Assembly: GCF_019279795.1 (NCBI RefSeq) | Contig: NC_056735.1 | Span: 1,941,301,955-1,941,365,954, forward strand | Direction of reading: 5' to 3' | Length of the DNA: 64,000 bases | Source: Protopterus annectens | Lineage: Eukaryota > Chordata > Ceratodontiformes > Protopteridae | Shown here: piece by piece, positions 25,501 to 36,749 of the stretch | Layout of the letters: every line of letters begins with the position of its first letter | Numbering within the stretch: the first letter of the stretch is position 1 | Position numbers and translations under genes: made by a program | Notes under the pieces: model-generated | The model's database searches: none | Told to the model about the DNA's origin: nothing | The model's input: only the letters and a program-made list of their open reading frames with translations

Positions 25501-28500
25501 GTCTTAATAGATTTTTATTTAACAACTTTCAGGGGTGCAGGGTAATTTTCCCTCTGCAAAAATGTCTTAATAGATTTTTATTTAACAACTTTCAGGGGTG
25601 CAGGGGTAATTTTCCCTCTGCAAAAATGTCTTAATAGATTTATATTTAACAACTTTCAGGGGTGCAGGGGTATTTTTCCCCTCTGCAAAAAATGTCTTAA
25701 TAGATTTTTATTTAACAACTTTCAGGGGTGCAGGGGTAATTTTCCTCTCTGCAAAAAATTTCTTAATAGATTTTTATTTAACAACTTTCGGGGGGGTGCA
25801 GGGGTAATTTTCCCCTCTGCAAACAATTTCTTAATAGATTTTTATTTAACAACTTTCAGGGGGTGCAGGGGTAATTTTCCCTCTGCAAAAAATGTCTTAA
25901 TAGATTTTTATTTAACAACTTTCAGGGGGTGCAGGGGTAATTTTCCCTCTGCAAAAATGTCTTAATAGATTTTTATTTAACAACTTTCAGGGGGTGCAGG
26001 GGTAATTTTCCCCTCTGCAAAAAATGTCTTAATAGATTTTTATTTAACAACTTTCAGGGGTGCAGGGGTAATTTCCCCCTCTGCAAAAAATGTCTTAATA
26101 GATTTTTATTTAACAACTTTCAGGGGGTGCATGGTAATTTCCCCCTCTGCAAAAAATGTCTTAATAGATTTTTATTTAACAACTTTCAGGGGGTGCACGG
26201 GTAATTTTCCCCTCTGCAAAAAAATGTCTTAATAGATTTTTATTTAACAACTTTCAGGGGGTGCAGGGGTAATTTTCCCCTCTGCAAAAAATGTCTTAAT
26301 AGATTTTATTTAACAACTTTCAGGGGTGCAGGGGTAATTTTCCCCTCTGCAAAAAATGTCTTAATAGATTTTTATTTAACAACTTTCAAGGGGTGCAGGG
26401 TAATTTCCCCTCTGCAAAAAATGTCTTAATAGATTTTTATTTAACAACTTTCAGGGGGTGCAGGGGTAATTTTCCCCTCTGCAAAAAATGTCTTAATAGA
26501 TTTTTATTTAACAACTTTCAGGGGTTGCAGCAGTAATTTTCCCCTCTGCAAAAAATTTCTTAATAGATTTTTATTTAACAACTTTCAGGGGTGCAGGGTA
26601 ATTTTCCCTCTGCAAAAAATGTCTTAATAGATTTTTATTAACAACTTTCAGGGGTGCAGGGTAATTTTCCCTCTGCAAAAATGTCTTAATAGATTTTTAT
26701 TTAACAACTTTCAGGGGTGCAGGGGTAATTTTCCCTCTGCAAAAAAATGTCTTAATAGATTTTTATGTAACAACTTTCAGGGGGTGCAGGGTAATTTTCC
26801 CCTCTGCAAAAAATGCCTTAATAGATTTTTATTTAACAATTTTCAGGGGGTGCAGGGGTATTTTTCCCCTCTGCAAAAAATGTCTTAACAGATTTTTATT
26901 TAACAACCTTCAGGGGGTGCAGGGGTAATTTTCCCCTCTGCAAAAAATGTCTTAATAGATTTATATTTAACAACTTTCAGGGGTGCAGGGGTATTTTTCC
27001 CCTCTGCAAAAAATGTCTTAATAGATTTTTATTTAACAACTTTCAGGGGGTGCAGGGGTAATTTTCCCCTCTGCAAAAAAATGTTTTAATAGATTTTTAT
27101 GTAACAACTTTCAGGGGGTGCAGTGGTAATTTCCCTCTGCAAAAAATGTCTTAATAGATTTTTATTTAACAACTTTCAGGGGTGCAGGGTAATTTTCCCC
27201 TCTGCAAAAATGTCTTAATAGATTTTTATTTAACAACTTTCAGGGGTGCAGGGTAATTTTCCCTCTGCAAAAAAATGTCTTAATAGATTTTATTTAACAA
27301 CTTTCAGGGGTGCAGGGTAATTTTCCCTCTGCAAAAATGTCTTAATAGATTTTTATTTAACAACTTTCAGGGGTGCAGGGGTAATTTTCCCTCTGCAAAA
27401 ATGTCTTAATAGATTTTTATTTAACAACTTTCAGGGGTGCAGGGGTAATTTTCCCTCTGCAAAAAATGTCTTAATAGATTTTTATTTAACAACTTTCAGG
27501 GGTGCAGGGTAATTTTCCCTCTGCAAAAATGTCTTAATAGATTTTTATTTAACAACTTTCAGGGGTGCAGGGTAATTTTCCCTCTGCAAAAAATGTCTTA
27601 ATAGATTTTTATTTAACAACTTTCAGGGGTGCAGGGGTAATTTTCCCTCTGCAAAAAATGTCTTAATAGATTTTTATTTAACAACTTTCAGGGGTGCAGG
27701 GTAATTTTCCCTCTGCAAAAAATGTCTTAATAGATTTTTATTTAACAACTTTCAGGGGTGCAGGGTAATTTTCCCTCTGCAAAAATGTCTTAATAGATTT
27801 TTATTTAACAACTTTCAGGGGTGCAGGGTAATTTTCCCTCTGCAAAAAATGTCTTAATAGATTTTTATGTAACAACTTTCAGGGGTGCAGGGTAATTTTC
27901 CCTCTGCAAAAAATGTCTTAATAGATTTTATGTAACAACTTTCAGGGGTGCAGGGTAATTTTCCCTCTGCAAAAATGTCTTAATAGATTTTTATTTAACA
28001 ACTTTCAGGGGTGCAGGGGTAATTTTCCCTCTGCAAAAATGTCTTAATAGATTTTTATTTAACAACTTTCAGGGGTGCAGGGTAATTTTCCCTCTGCAAA
28101 AAATGTCTTAATAGATTTTTATTTAACAACTTTCAGGGGTGCAGGGTAATTTTCCCTCTGCAAAAATGTCTTAATAGATTTTTATTTAACAACTTTCAGG
28201 GGTGCAGGGTAATTTTCCCTCTGCAAAAAATGTCTTAATAGATTTTTATTTAACAACTTTCAGGGGTGCAGGGGTAATTTTCCCTCTGCAAAAATGTCTT
28301 AATAGATTTTTATTTAACAACTTTCAGGGGTGCAGGGTAATTTTCCCTCTGCAAAAAATGTCTTAATAGATTTTTATTTAACAACTTTCAGGGGTGCAGG
28401 GGTAAATTTCCCCTCTGCAAAAATGTCTTAATAGATTTTTATATAACAACTTTCAGGGGTGCAGGGGTAATTTTCCCCTCTGCAAAAAATGTCTTAATAG

Positions 28501-31500
28501 ATTTTTATTTAACAACTTTCAGGGGTGCAGGGGTAATTTTCCCTCTGCAAAAAATGTCTTAATAGATTTTTATTTAACAACTTTCAGGGGTGCAGGGTAA
28601 TTTTCCCTCTGCAAAAAATGTCTTAATAGATTTTTATTTAACAACTTTCAGGGGTGCAGGGGTAATGTTCCCCTCTGCAAAAATGTCTTAATAGATTTTT
28701 ATTTAACAACTTTCAGGGGTGCAGGGGTAATTTTCCCCTCTGCAAAAATGTCTTAATAGATTTTTATTTAACAACTTTCAGGGGTGCAGGGTAATTTTCC
28801 CTCTGCAAAAATGTCTTAATAGATTTTTATTTAACAACTTTCAGGGGTGCAGGGTAATTTTCCCTCTGCAAAAATGTCTTAATAGATTTTTATTTAACAA
28901 CTTTCAGGGGTGCAGGGGTAATTTTCCCTCTGCAAAAATGTCTTAATAGATTTTTATTTAACAACTTTCAGGGGTGCAGGGTAATTTTCCCTCTGCAAAA
29001 ATGTCTTAATAGATTTTTATTTAACAACTTTCAGGGGTGCAGGGTATTTTCCCTCTGCAAAAATGTCTTAATAGATTTTTATTTAACAACTTTCAGGGGT
29101 AATTTTCCTCTCTGCAAAAAATTTCTTAATAGATTTTTATTTAACAACTTTCAGGGGTGCAGGGTAATTTTCCCTCTGCAAAAATGTCTTAATAGATTTC
29201 AGGGGTAATTTTCCCCTCTGCAAAAAATGTCTTAATAGATTTTTATGTAACAACTTTCAGGGGTGCAGGGTAATTTTCCCTCTGCAAAAATGTCTTAGTA
29301 GATTTTTATTTGACAACGTTCAGGGGGTGCAGGGGTAATTTTCCCTCTGCAAAAAATGTCTTAATAGATTTTTATGTAACAACTTTCAGGGGGTGCAGGG
29401 GTAATTTTCCCCTCTGCAAAAAATGTCTTAATAGATTTTTATTTAACAACTTTCAGGGGTGCAGGGGTAATTTTCCCCTCTGCAAAAAATGTCTTAATAG
29501 ATTTTTATTTAACAACTTTCAGGGGGTGCAGGGGTAATTTTCCCCTCTGCAAAATATGTCTTAATAGATTTTTATTTAACAACTTTCAGGGAGTGCAGGG
29601 TAATTTTCCCTCTGCAAAAAATGTCTTAATAGATTTTTATTTAACAACTTTCAGGGGGTGCAGGGGTAATTTTCCCTCTGCAAAAATGTCTTAATAGATT
29701 TTTATTTAACAACTTTCAGGGGTGCAGGGTAATTTTCCCCTCTGCAAAAAATGTCTTAATCGATTTTTATTTAACAACTTTCAGGGGGTGCAGGAGTAAT
29801 TTTCCCTTCTGCAAAAAATGTCTTAACAGATTTTTATTTAACAACTTTCAGGGGGTGCAGGGGTAATTTCCCCTCTGCAAAAATGTCTTAATAGATTTTT
29901 ATTTAACAACTTTCAGGGGTGCAGGGTAATTTTCCCTCTGCAAAAAATGTCTTAATAGATTTTTATTTAACAACTTTCAGGGGTGCAGGGGTAATTTTCC
30001 CTCTGCAAAAATGTCTTAATAGATTTTTATTTAACAACTTTCAGGGGGTGCAGGGGTAATTTTCCCCTCTGCAAAAAATGTCTTAATAGATTTTTATTTA
30101 ACAACTTTCAGGGGGTGCAGGGGTAATTTTCCCCTCTGCAAAAAATGTCTTAATAGATTTTTATTTAACAACTTTCAGGGGTTGCAGGGTAATTTTCCCT
30201 CTGCAAAAATGTCTTAATAGATTTTTATTTAACAACTTTCAGGGGTGCAGGGTAATTTTCCCTCTGCAAAAAATGTCTTAATAGATTTTTATTTAACAAC
30301 TTTCAGGGGTGCAGGGTATTTTTCCCCTCTGCAAAAATGTCTTAATCGATTTTTATTTAACAACTTTCAGGGGTGCAGGGGTAATTTTCCCCTCTGCAAA
30401 AAATGTCTTAATAGATTTTTATTTAACAACTTTCAGGGGGTGCAGGGTAATTTTCCCCTCTGCAAAAAATGTCTTAATAGATTTTTATTTAACAACTTTC
30501 AGGGGTGCAGGGGTAATTTTCCCCTCTGCAAAAAATGTCTTAATAGATTTTATTTAACAACTTTCAGGGGTGCAGGGGTAATTCTCCCCTCTGCAAAAAA
30601 TGTCTTAATAGATTTTTATTTAATAACTTTCACTGGGTGCAGGGTAATTTTCCCTCTGCAAAAATGTCTTAATAGATTTTTATTTAACAACTTTCAGGGG
30701 GTGCAGGGGTAATTTTCCCCTCTGCAAAAAATGTCTTAATAGATTTTTATTTAACAACTTTCAGGGGGTGCAGGGGTAATTTTCCCCTCTGCAAAAATGT
30801 CTTAATAGATTTTTATTTAACAACTTTCAGCAGGTGCAAGGGTAATTTTCCCTTCTGCAAAAAATGTCTTAATAGATTTTTATGTAACAACTTTCAGGGG
30901 GTGCAGGGGTAATTTTTCCCCTCTGCAAAAATGTCTTAATAGATTTTTATGTAACAACTTTCAGGGGGTGCAGGGGTAATTTTCCCCTCTGCAAAAAATG
31001 TCTTAATAGATTTTTATGTAACAACTTTCAGGGGGTGCAGGGGTAATTTTCCCCTCTGCAAAAAATGTCTTAATAGATTTTTATGTAACAACTTTCAGGG
31101 GTGCAGGGTAATTTCCCCTCTGCAAAAGATGTCTTAATAGATTTTTATGTAACAACTTTCAGGGGTGCAGGGTAATTTTCCCTCTGCAAAAAATGTCTTA
31201 ATAGATTTTATTTAACAACTTTCAGGGGTAATTTTCCTCTCTGCAAAAAATTTCTTAATAGATTTTTATTTAACAACTTTCAGGGGGTGCAGGGGTAATT
31301 TCCCCTCTGCAAAAAATGTCTTGATAGATTTTTATGTAACAACTTTCAGGGGGTACAGGGGTAATTTCCCCCTCTGCAAAAAATGTCTTAATAGATTTAT
31401 ATTTAACAACTTTCAGGGGGTGCAGGGGTAATTTTCCCCTCTGCAAAAAAATGTCTTAATAGATTTTTATGTAACAACTTTCAGGGGGTGCAGGGGTAAT

Positions 31501-31952
31501 TTTCCCCTCTGCAAAAAATGTCTTAATAGATTTTATGTAACAACTTTCAGGGGGTGCAGGGGTAATTTTCCCCTCTGCAAAAAATGTCTTAATAGATTTT
31601 TATGTAACAACTTTCAGGGGGTGCAGGGGTAATTTTCCCCTCTGCAAAAAATGTCTTAATAGATTTTTATGTAACAACTTTCAGGGGGTGCAGGGGTAAT
31701 TTTCCCCTCTGCAAAAAATGTCTTAATAGATTTTATGTAACAACTTTCAGGGGGTGCAGGGGTAATTTCCCCCTCTGCAAAAAATGTCTTAATAGATTTT
31801 TATGTAACAACTTTCAGGGGGTGCAGGGGTAATTTTCCCCTCTGCAAAAAATGTCTTAATAGATTTTTATTTAACAACTTTCAGGGGGTGCAGGGGTAAT
31901 TTTACCCTCTGCAAAAAAATTTCTTAATAGATTTTTATTTAACAACTTTCAG
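13541..31952. repeat. 18.4-kb satellite array of a ~67-bp monomer
   Basis: About 280 head-to-tail monomers of roughly 60-69 bp. Each monomer reads GGGGGTGCAGGGGTAATTTT, then CCCCTCTGCAAAAAATGTC, then TTAATAGATTTTTATTTAAC and AACTTTCA. The TGCAGGGG...CCCCTCTGCA part forms an imperfect dyad around TAATTTT. Most differences are homopolymer lengths. Point variants (TTTAAC/TGTAAC; GGGGTGCATGG; GCAGGTGCAAGGG; AAATTTCTTAA) mark sub-families. A few monomers lack the GGGTGCA part (about 17420, 20768, 29098, 31227), one is strongly diverged (about 20143-20215), and one is internally deleted (about 29195). It resembles tandem satellite DNA. It is not a CRISPR array, because there are no unique spacers and the genome is eukaryotic. 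Confidence 0.97.
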
Positions 31953-32832
31953 TTTTAGTCATATTCATTATTAATCATACTTCAGTTTTCACATTTACAA
32001 GTGTTGAGTACTTGTTTGTCTAAATAGTATTTTGAAGCATTCCCAAAAAACACCTTTTTCTGACAGATAAGATTAAAGTTTAATAATGAAGGTATTTTTG
32101 TTCATTTCCTTAATATTATACTACACTCAATGGTGTAGACCTTGAATGTAAGTGAGTGCTGGTCATTTCATATGCTTGTTCACAACATTAGTTGTGGTAA
32201 CAGGTGTTATTCTGTCTGCTGCCAGACAGAACTGAAGATTGCAGATAATTTGATTTAGCATTCTAAAAGTATGGGTACAAAATGGCTTGCACAGGGATCC
32301 ATCTAAAATGTAGCATTTACATTTTAAATATAGAATAGGAACTTATATCAATAACGAAAGCAAACTGCTGAATGTTATAGGGGTTATGGTAGCAGTCTCT
32401 GTAAAGGAAGGGCCTGGTAAGACAACAGACATCCTCCCTATATCAGTTAAATTAGAAGAGAATCTTTTTTTCTAACATTTGATTGGTCGAACGCTCAAAA
32501 CTATAAGCATTACCAACAGTACATGGAAGTAATAGTGAATCCAGTAAATAAGTGTGAAATATGCTAAACAAATTATTATCCCATTTATAAAAAAAATCCG
32601 CCTATTATCACAGACATGTTTTTTAAATGTCTTTTATCAAATATACAAGGCTAGATGTTATGTGAGACTTTCATCTATTTGATGTGCGTGAATTTATGAT
32701 CTTTTTAAAATGGGTTGATAAACGTAAGCTCTCCCAGCAGAACTTCAGCATATTTTTACTTGATTGTGGAGAAGGGCTTTTTTTCTCTTTCAACCAAATG
32801 GCAGTTTTAGTGAACTAAATTTTTGGATTGGA
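31953..32832. repeat. 881-bp satellite flank, copy 1
   Basis: Unique-looking AT-rich sequence starting right after the last array monomer and repeated at 32903-33785 with roughly 97% identity by eye. It ends in GGATTGGAGGGG, which runs into an isolated satellite monomer. No coding region was recognised. Confidence 0.9.
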
Positions 32833-32902
32833 GGGGGGGTGCAGGGGTAATTTTCCCCTCTGCAAAAAATTTCTTAATAGATTTTTATTTAACAACTTTC
32901 AG
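32833..32902. repeat. Single isolated satellite monomer between the flank copies
   Basis: One complete monomer of the 67-bp satellite, with the AAATTTCTTAA variant that also marks the last array monomer at about 31915. It sits exactly between the two 881-bp copies, so the duplicated unit was monomer plus flank. Confidence 0.95.
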
Positions 32903-33785
32903 TTTAAGTGATATTCATTGTTAATCATACTTCAGTTTTCACATTTACAAGTGTTGAGTACTTGTTTGTCTAAATTGTATTGTGAAGCATTCCCAAAAAA
33001 CATATTTTTCTGACAGATAAGATTAAAGTTTAATAATGAAGGTATTTTTGTTCATTTCCTTAATATTATACTACACTCAGTGGTGTAGACCTTGAATGTA
33101 AGTGAGTGCTGGTCATTTCATATGCTTGTTCACAACATTAGTTGTGGTTACAGGTGTTATTCTGTCTGCTGTCAGACAGAACTGAAGATTGCAGATCATT
33201 TGATTTAGGATTCTCAAAGTATGGGTACAAAATGGCTTGCACAGGGATCCATCTAAAAGGTAGCATTTACATTTTAAATATAGAATAGGAACTTATATCA
33301 ATAACAAAAGCAAACTGCAGAATGTTCTAGGGGTTATGGTAGCAGTCTCTGTAAAGGAAGGGCCTGGTAAGACAACAGGCATCCTCCCTATATCAGTTAA
33401 ATTAGAAGAGAATCTTTTTTTTGTAACATTTGATTGGTCGAACGCTCAAAACTAGAAGCATTACCAACAGTACATGGAAGTAATAGTGAATCCAGTAAAT
33501 AAATGTGAAATATGCTAAACAAATTATTATCCCACTTATAAAAATAAATGCGCCTATTATCACAGACATGTTTTTTAAATGTCTTTTATCAGATATACAA
33601 GGCTAGATGTTATGTGAGACTTTCATCTATTTGATGTGCGTGGATTTATGATCTTTTTAAAATAGGTTGATAAACGTAAGCTCTCCCAGCATAACTTCAT
33701 CATATTTTTACTTGATTGTGGAGAAGGGCTTTTTTTCTCTTTCATCAAAATGGCAGTTTTAGTGAACTAAATTTTTGGATAGGAG
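32903..33785. repeat. 881-bp satellite flank, copy 2
   Basis: Tandem copy of 31953-32832, starting TTTAAGTGATATTCATTG and ending GGATAGGAG. Beyond this point the sequence differs and enters a (CA)n tract. Confidence 0.9.
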
Positions 33786-33802
33786 TTCTCTTAAGGGGCT
33801 GT

Positions 33803-33911
<109 letters not shown>

Positions 33912-33939
33912 TCTGGTTCTTTACCCTGAGTAGTTCTGT

Positions 33940-34195
33940 TGTTGCTGCCATTAATCACTGCGAACTGCTGTTTCAGCTTCCTGCACAAGCTCTTCTGTTC
34001 CCCATGTTGCTGCCATTAATCCCGGCTTGGCGAACTGCCAGCTTCCATTTCCACCGTGCTCTTCGTTTCAGCTTCCTGCACAAGCTCTTCTGTTCCCATG
34101 TTGTTGGTGCCATTAATCCTGTCCCGGCTCGGCGAACTGTTGCTGCCATTAATTTCCCGGCTCAGCGAACTGCTGTATCAGCTTCCATTCCCGCC
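33940..34195. repeat. Imperfect ~95-bp tandem repeats
   Basis: The block TTTCAGCTTCCTGCACAAGC followed by TCTTCTGTTCCC, TGCCATTAAT and CGGC-GGCGAACTG occurs at 33971 and again at 34066 (95-bp offset), with partial copies up to 34195. The region is richer in GC and CpG than its neighbours. Confidence 0.8.
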
Positions 34196-34350
34196 ATTTC
34201 ACAACTTAATTCAGCCAACCGGAAATGATGACGTGAGCTCCTTGAGCTCAATTCTGACTGGCTGGTACCCTGATGGAGCTGATGTCATTGTGCATGTGAT
34301 GATGTCAGCTCCGACAGCGCAAAGATTTTAAAAAAGCAAAGAAAAATCGG

Positions 34351-34393
34351 AAATGAAGGGGTGCCACTCAGGAATTGTGGCACCCCTTCATTT
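34351..34393. repeat. Perfect 17-bp inverted repeat (hairpin)
   Basis: AAATGAAGGGGTGCCAC at 34351-34367 is the exact reverse complement of 34377-34393, with a 9-base loop TCAGGAATT. It could fold as a 43-base hairpin in DNA or RNA. No neighbouring gene explains it. It could be a rearranged repeat end or a small-RNA-like hairpin, but neither is shown. Confidence 0.75.
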
Positions 34394-34839
34394 GGACCAC
34401 AAAACTTGGTAAAAACCAAGTAATTCGGAATGGTTGGAAGGTCTGCTTACAGTTTCAGAGCAGTCCATGGTAAATTCTGATAGTTTCGTAAACACAAACT
34501 TGTCTTTGCTTTAGCTCATTAGCAGCAGTACAAAATAACTGCCTGCTCACACCCTTGTTCTCCCCCTCCCCCTTCCCTGTTTATTACCTTAAGCCAATCC
34601 CAAAGTTAATAAATATTACCTGTGGCAGGCACCATTTTTCAAACTACAACCACCCTTTGAGCACCTTATGCTCGGCTCTGCCACAGAACTTATTAAAACT
34701 GCCTGAACTGGGGCACAGCTAACTGATAGTTTGTGGAAATACAGGGTACCTACCTGAGTCTCCACATTCACTATCATATGTTTATTTATCAGTTTACTCT
34801 GTTACCTGATTGTTTCAGGCCCCTCATAAGAGCAACTAA
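34394..34839. other. Unassigned non-coding sequence
   Basis: Contains a 9-bp inverted repeat CTGTGGCAG/CTGCCACAG (about 34620 and 34678). No gene was recognised. It leads into the leader of LINE copy A2. Confidence 0.35.
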
Positions 34840-35371
34840 CAGGGTCTCTACCTGCTTTTCTCCCCACCCTGCCCCCTATTCCCGCCTGCCCACAGTGGTC
34901 CTACCTTTATTACACTCACAAACCCTTCCCATCTTTCCAATAGCCAACTACGGCACTAAACCCAACATAACCTCCTCCATCTTCCCACTGCTATCACTCC
35001 TCCTCAGCTAACATGTACAAGCATACCTTACCTATGCTCACTGCATGCACTCTCCTTGCATATCTTACATCCTAACAAAACTCCATCATTCCCCCACTCA
35101 ACCACTACCACTGTACTACTACTCACACCACCACTCATGTCTCACCCTCACTCAGCTCCCCTCCCACCAACTCAAGAACCATCCCTATGCACCCCCCGCA
35201 TATTCTAGCAACTATATTACTCAAACATAAAGCATCCCTACAACTTAACATAGTAATCCTCCCAACATACCTATTTCCCACAGAGCACAATCATAAAGTT
35301 TCCTAATAAACAAACACATTCAAAAACTGAGAAAACTAATAACCTCATGCATATCAAAACTAGCCCTACGT

Positions 35372-36700
35372 AGAGACATTCACCCCAACCCTGGCCCTAC
35401 CATCCCCAACCCCAATCCTCATAATCAGACTAGAAACCACATCTTCTCCCATATCACAGCCAATAGAAAGCCAAGTGACTTCCTTCTACTAAGCCTAAAT
35501 ATTAGAAGTATATCCAACAAAGTCCATGAACACCATGCTACCATAGACATGTAATCCCCAGATATAGTCATCCTGACAGAAACCTGGCTAAAACCTCACA
35601 TTACCAGTGAGCAAATCCTCCCTACCGGATACGGCATACTAAGAGTAGACCGGCAAAACATGAAAGGAGGCAGTGTAGCTATAATATTTAAACAACATCT
35701 AAACATCCAGATCTTAAAATCATCAGCTTCACAAATAGGCAATGAAGAAATAATATATACCAACCTCAAAATAAACCAAAACAAAACCATCAACATAATT
35801 GGATGCTACTTCCCACCTGGCCAAAACATCCCTCCACTAGAAAACCTCCTCAGCTGGTCTACACACCATGTCCCCCAATAAACTATTATTTTAGGTGATT
35901 TCAATATTGACTGGCAATCCTGTTCTGGTAACCATCCAACCCATCATGTAAAACTTCATAGCTTCACCCAACTAGTCCAGTCATCAACCAGGATAAATAA
36001 AAACTCCAGCAAGCATACTACCCTGGATTGGATACTAGTCAGTAAGAGCCTCCAGTCATATATATAACAGGCTGCTTATCAGATAGCCTCAGTGATCACT
36101 CCCCAACATTCTTGCTCACAAAATACCTATACCAAGCTAAACCTGTCATCTACCATCAAATATGTAAAAAAACTAAACTTTAACCCACTCACATTCATCT
36201 CAACCCTCAAAGAATGTAACTGGCATCCTCTAAAGTACCTCAGTCTCGATGACACAGCTGAATTTTTTAATACTACCTTCCTGAACATCCTTAATTACCA
36301 TGCCCCCATAAGACTTTCCAGAACCAAAGCACAACCCTCCCCATGGCTACAGAAAACCATTAAGTCAGAAATGAAAAACAGGGATAAAGCCTGAGAGCAC
36401 TGGCGCAAAACCAAAAACCCCTCAACTAGACAGAAATTCCTAGAACTACGCAATAGAGTCAAAAAGCTAATAAAACAGGACAAATTCCAATACTAGCAGT
36501 CTGCCCTAGTCTCCTCCCAACACAGCCCCAAACAATTCCGGTCCTCCATAAACTCCATCCTCCACCCAGGTAAAGTCAGTACCCCTCCTCCTAACATCCC
36601 TCACTCCTCCAAACATATTGCTACCTCATTCAACACACACTTCACACAAACTAAACAAAACAACCCCCTCCCCTCCAACCCACACCTTCAACTAGTAATC
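35372..36700 (+). pseudogene. LINE A2 2A motif and APE endonuclease pseudogene
   Basis: RDIHPNPGP at 35372-35398 keeps the N-P-G-P core. The endonuclease follows: LSLNIRSISNKV, ILTETWLKP, GGSVAIIF, GCYFPPGQNIPP, LGDFNIDW with the catalytic Asp kept, and TTLDWIL. In-frame stops occur near 35551 and 35878, with a frame change near 36070. The endonuclease would nick the target DNA to prime reverse transcription. Confidence 0.8.
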
Positions 36701-36749
36701 ACCCCACTGCCTTCTCTTTTTTCCTGTACCTACCTCCAACATAAAAATC

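Noticed and set aside
13362..31952. Many open frames with FPLCKKCLNRF-type repeated peptides across the satellite
   Set aside because: They arise wherever consecutive monomers have lengths divisible by three. All three frames give similar runs, they end at length variants, and no start or codon bias supports a protein.
13541..31952. CRISPR-like regular repetition
   Set aside because: There are no variable spacers. The whole monomer is repeated head to tail, and the context is a eukaryotic retroelement landscape.
31953..33785. The 881-bp direct repeats as a pair of LTRs
   Set aside because: Only one satellite monomer lies between them. There are no TG/CA ends, primer site or coding region. 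A tandem duplication fits better.
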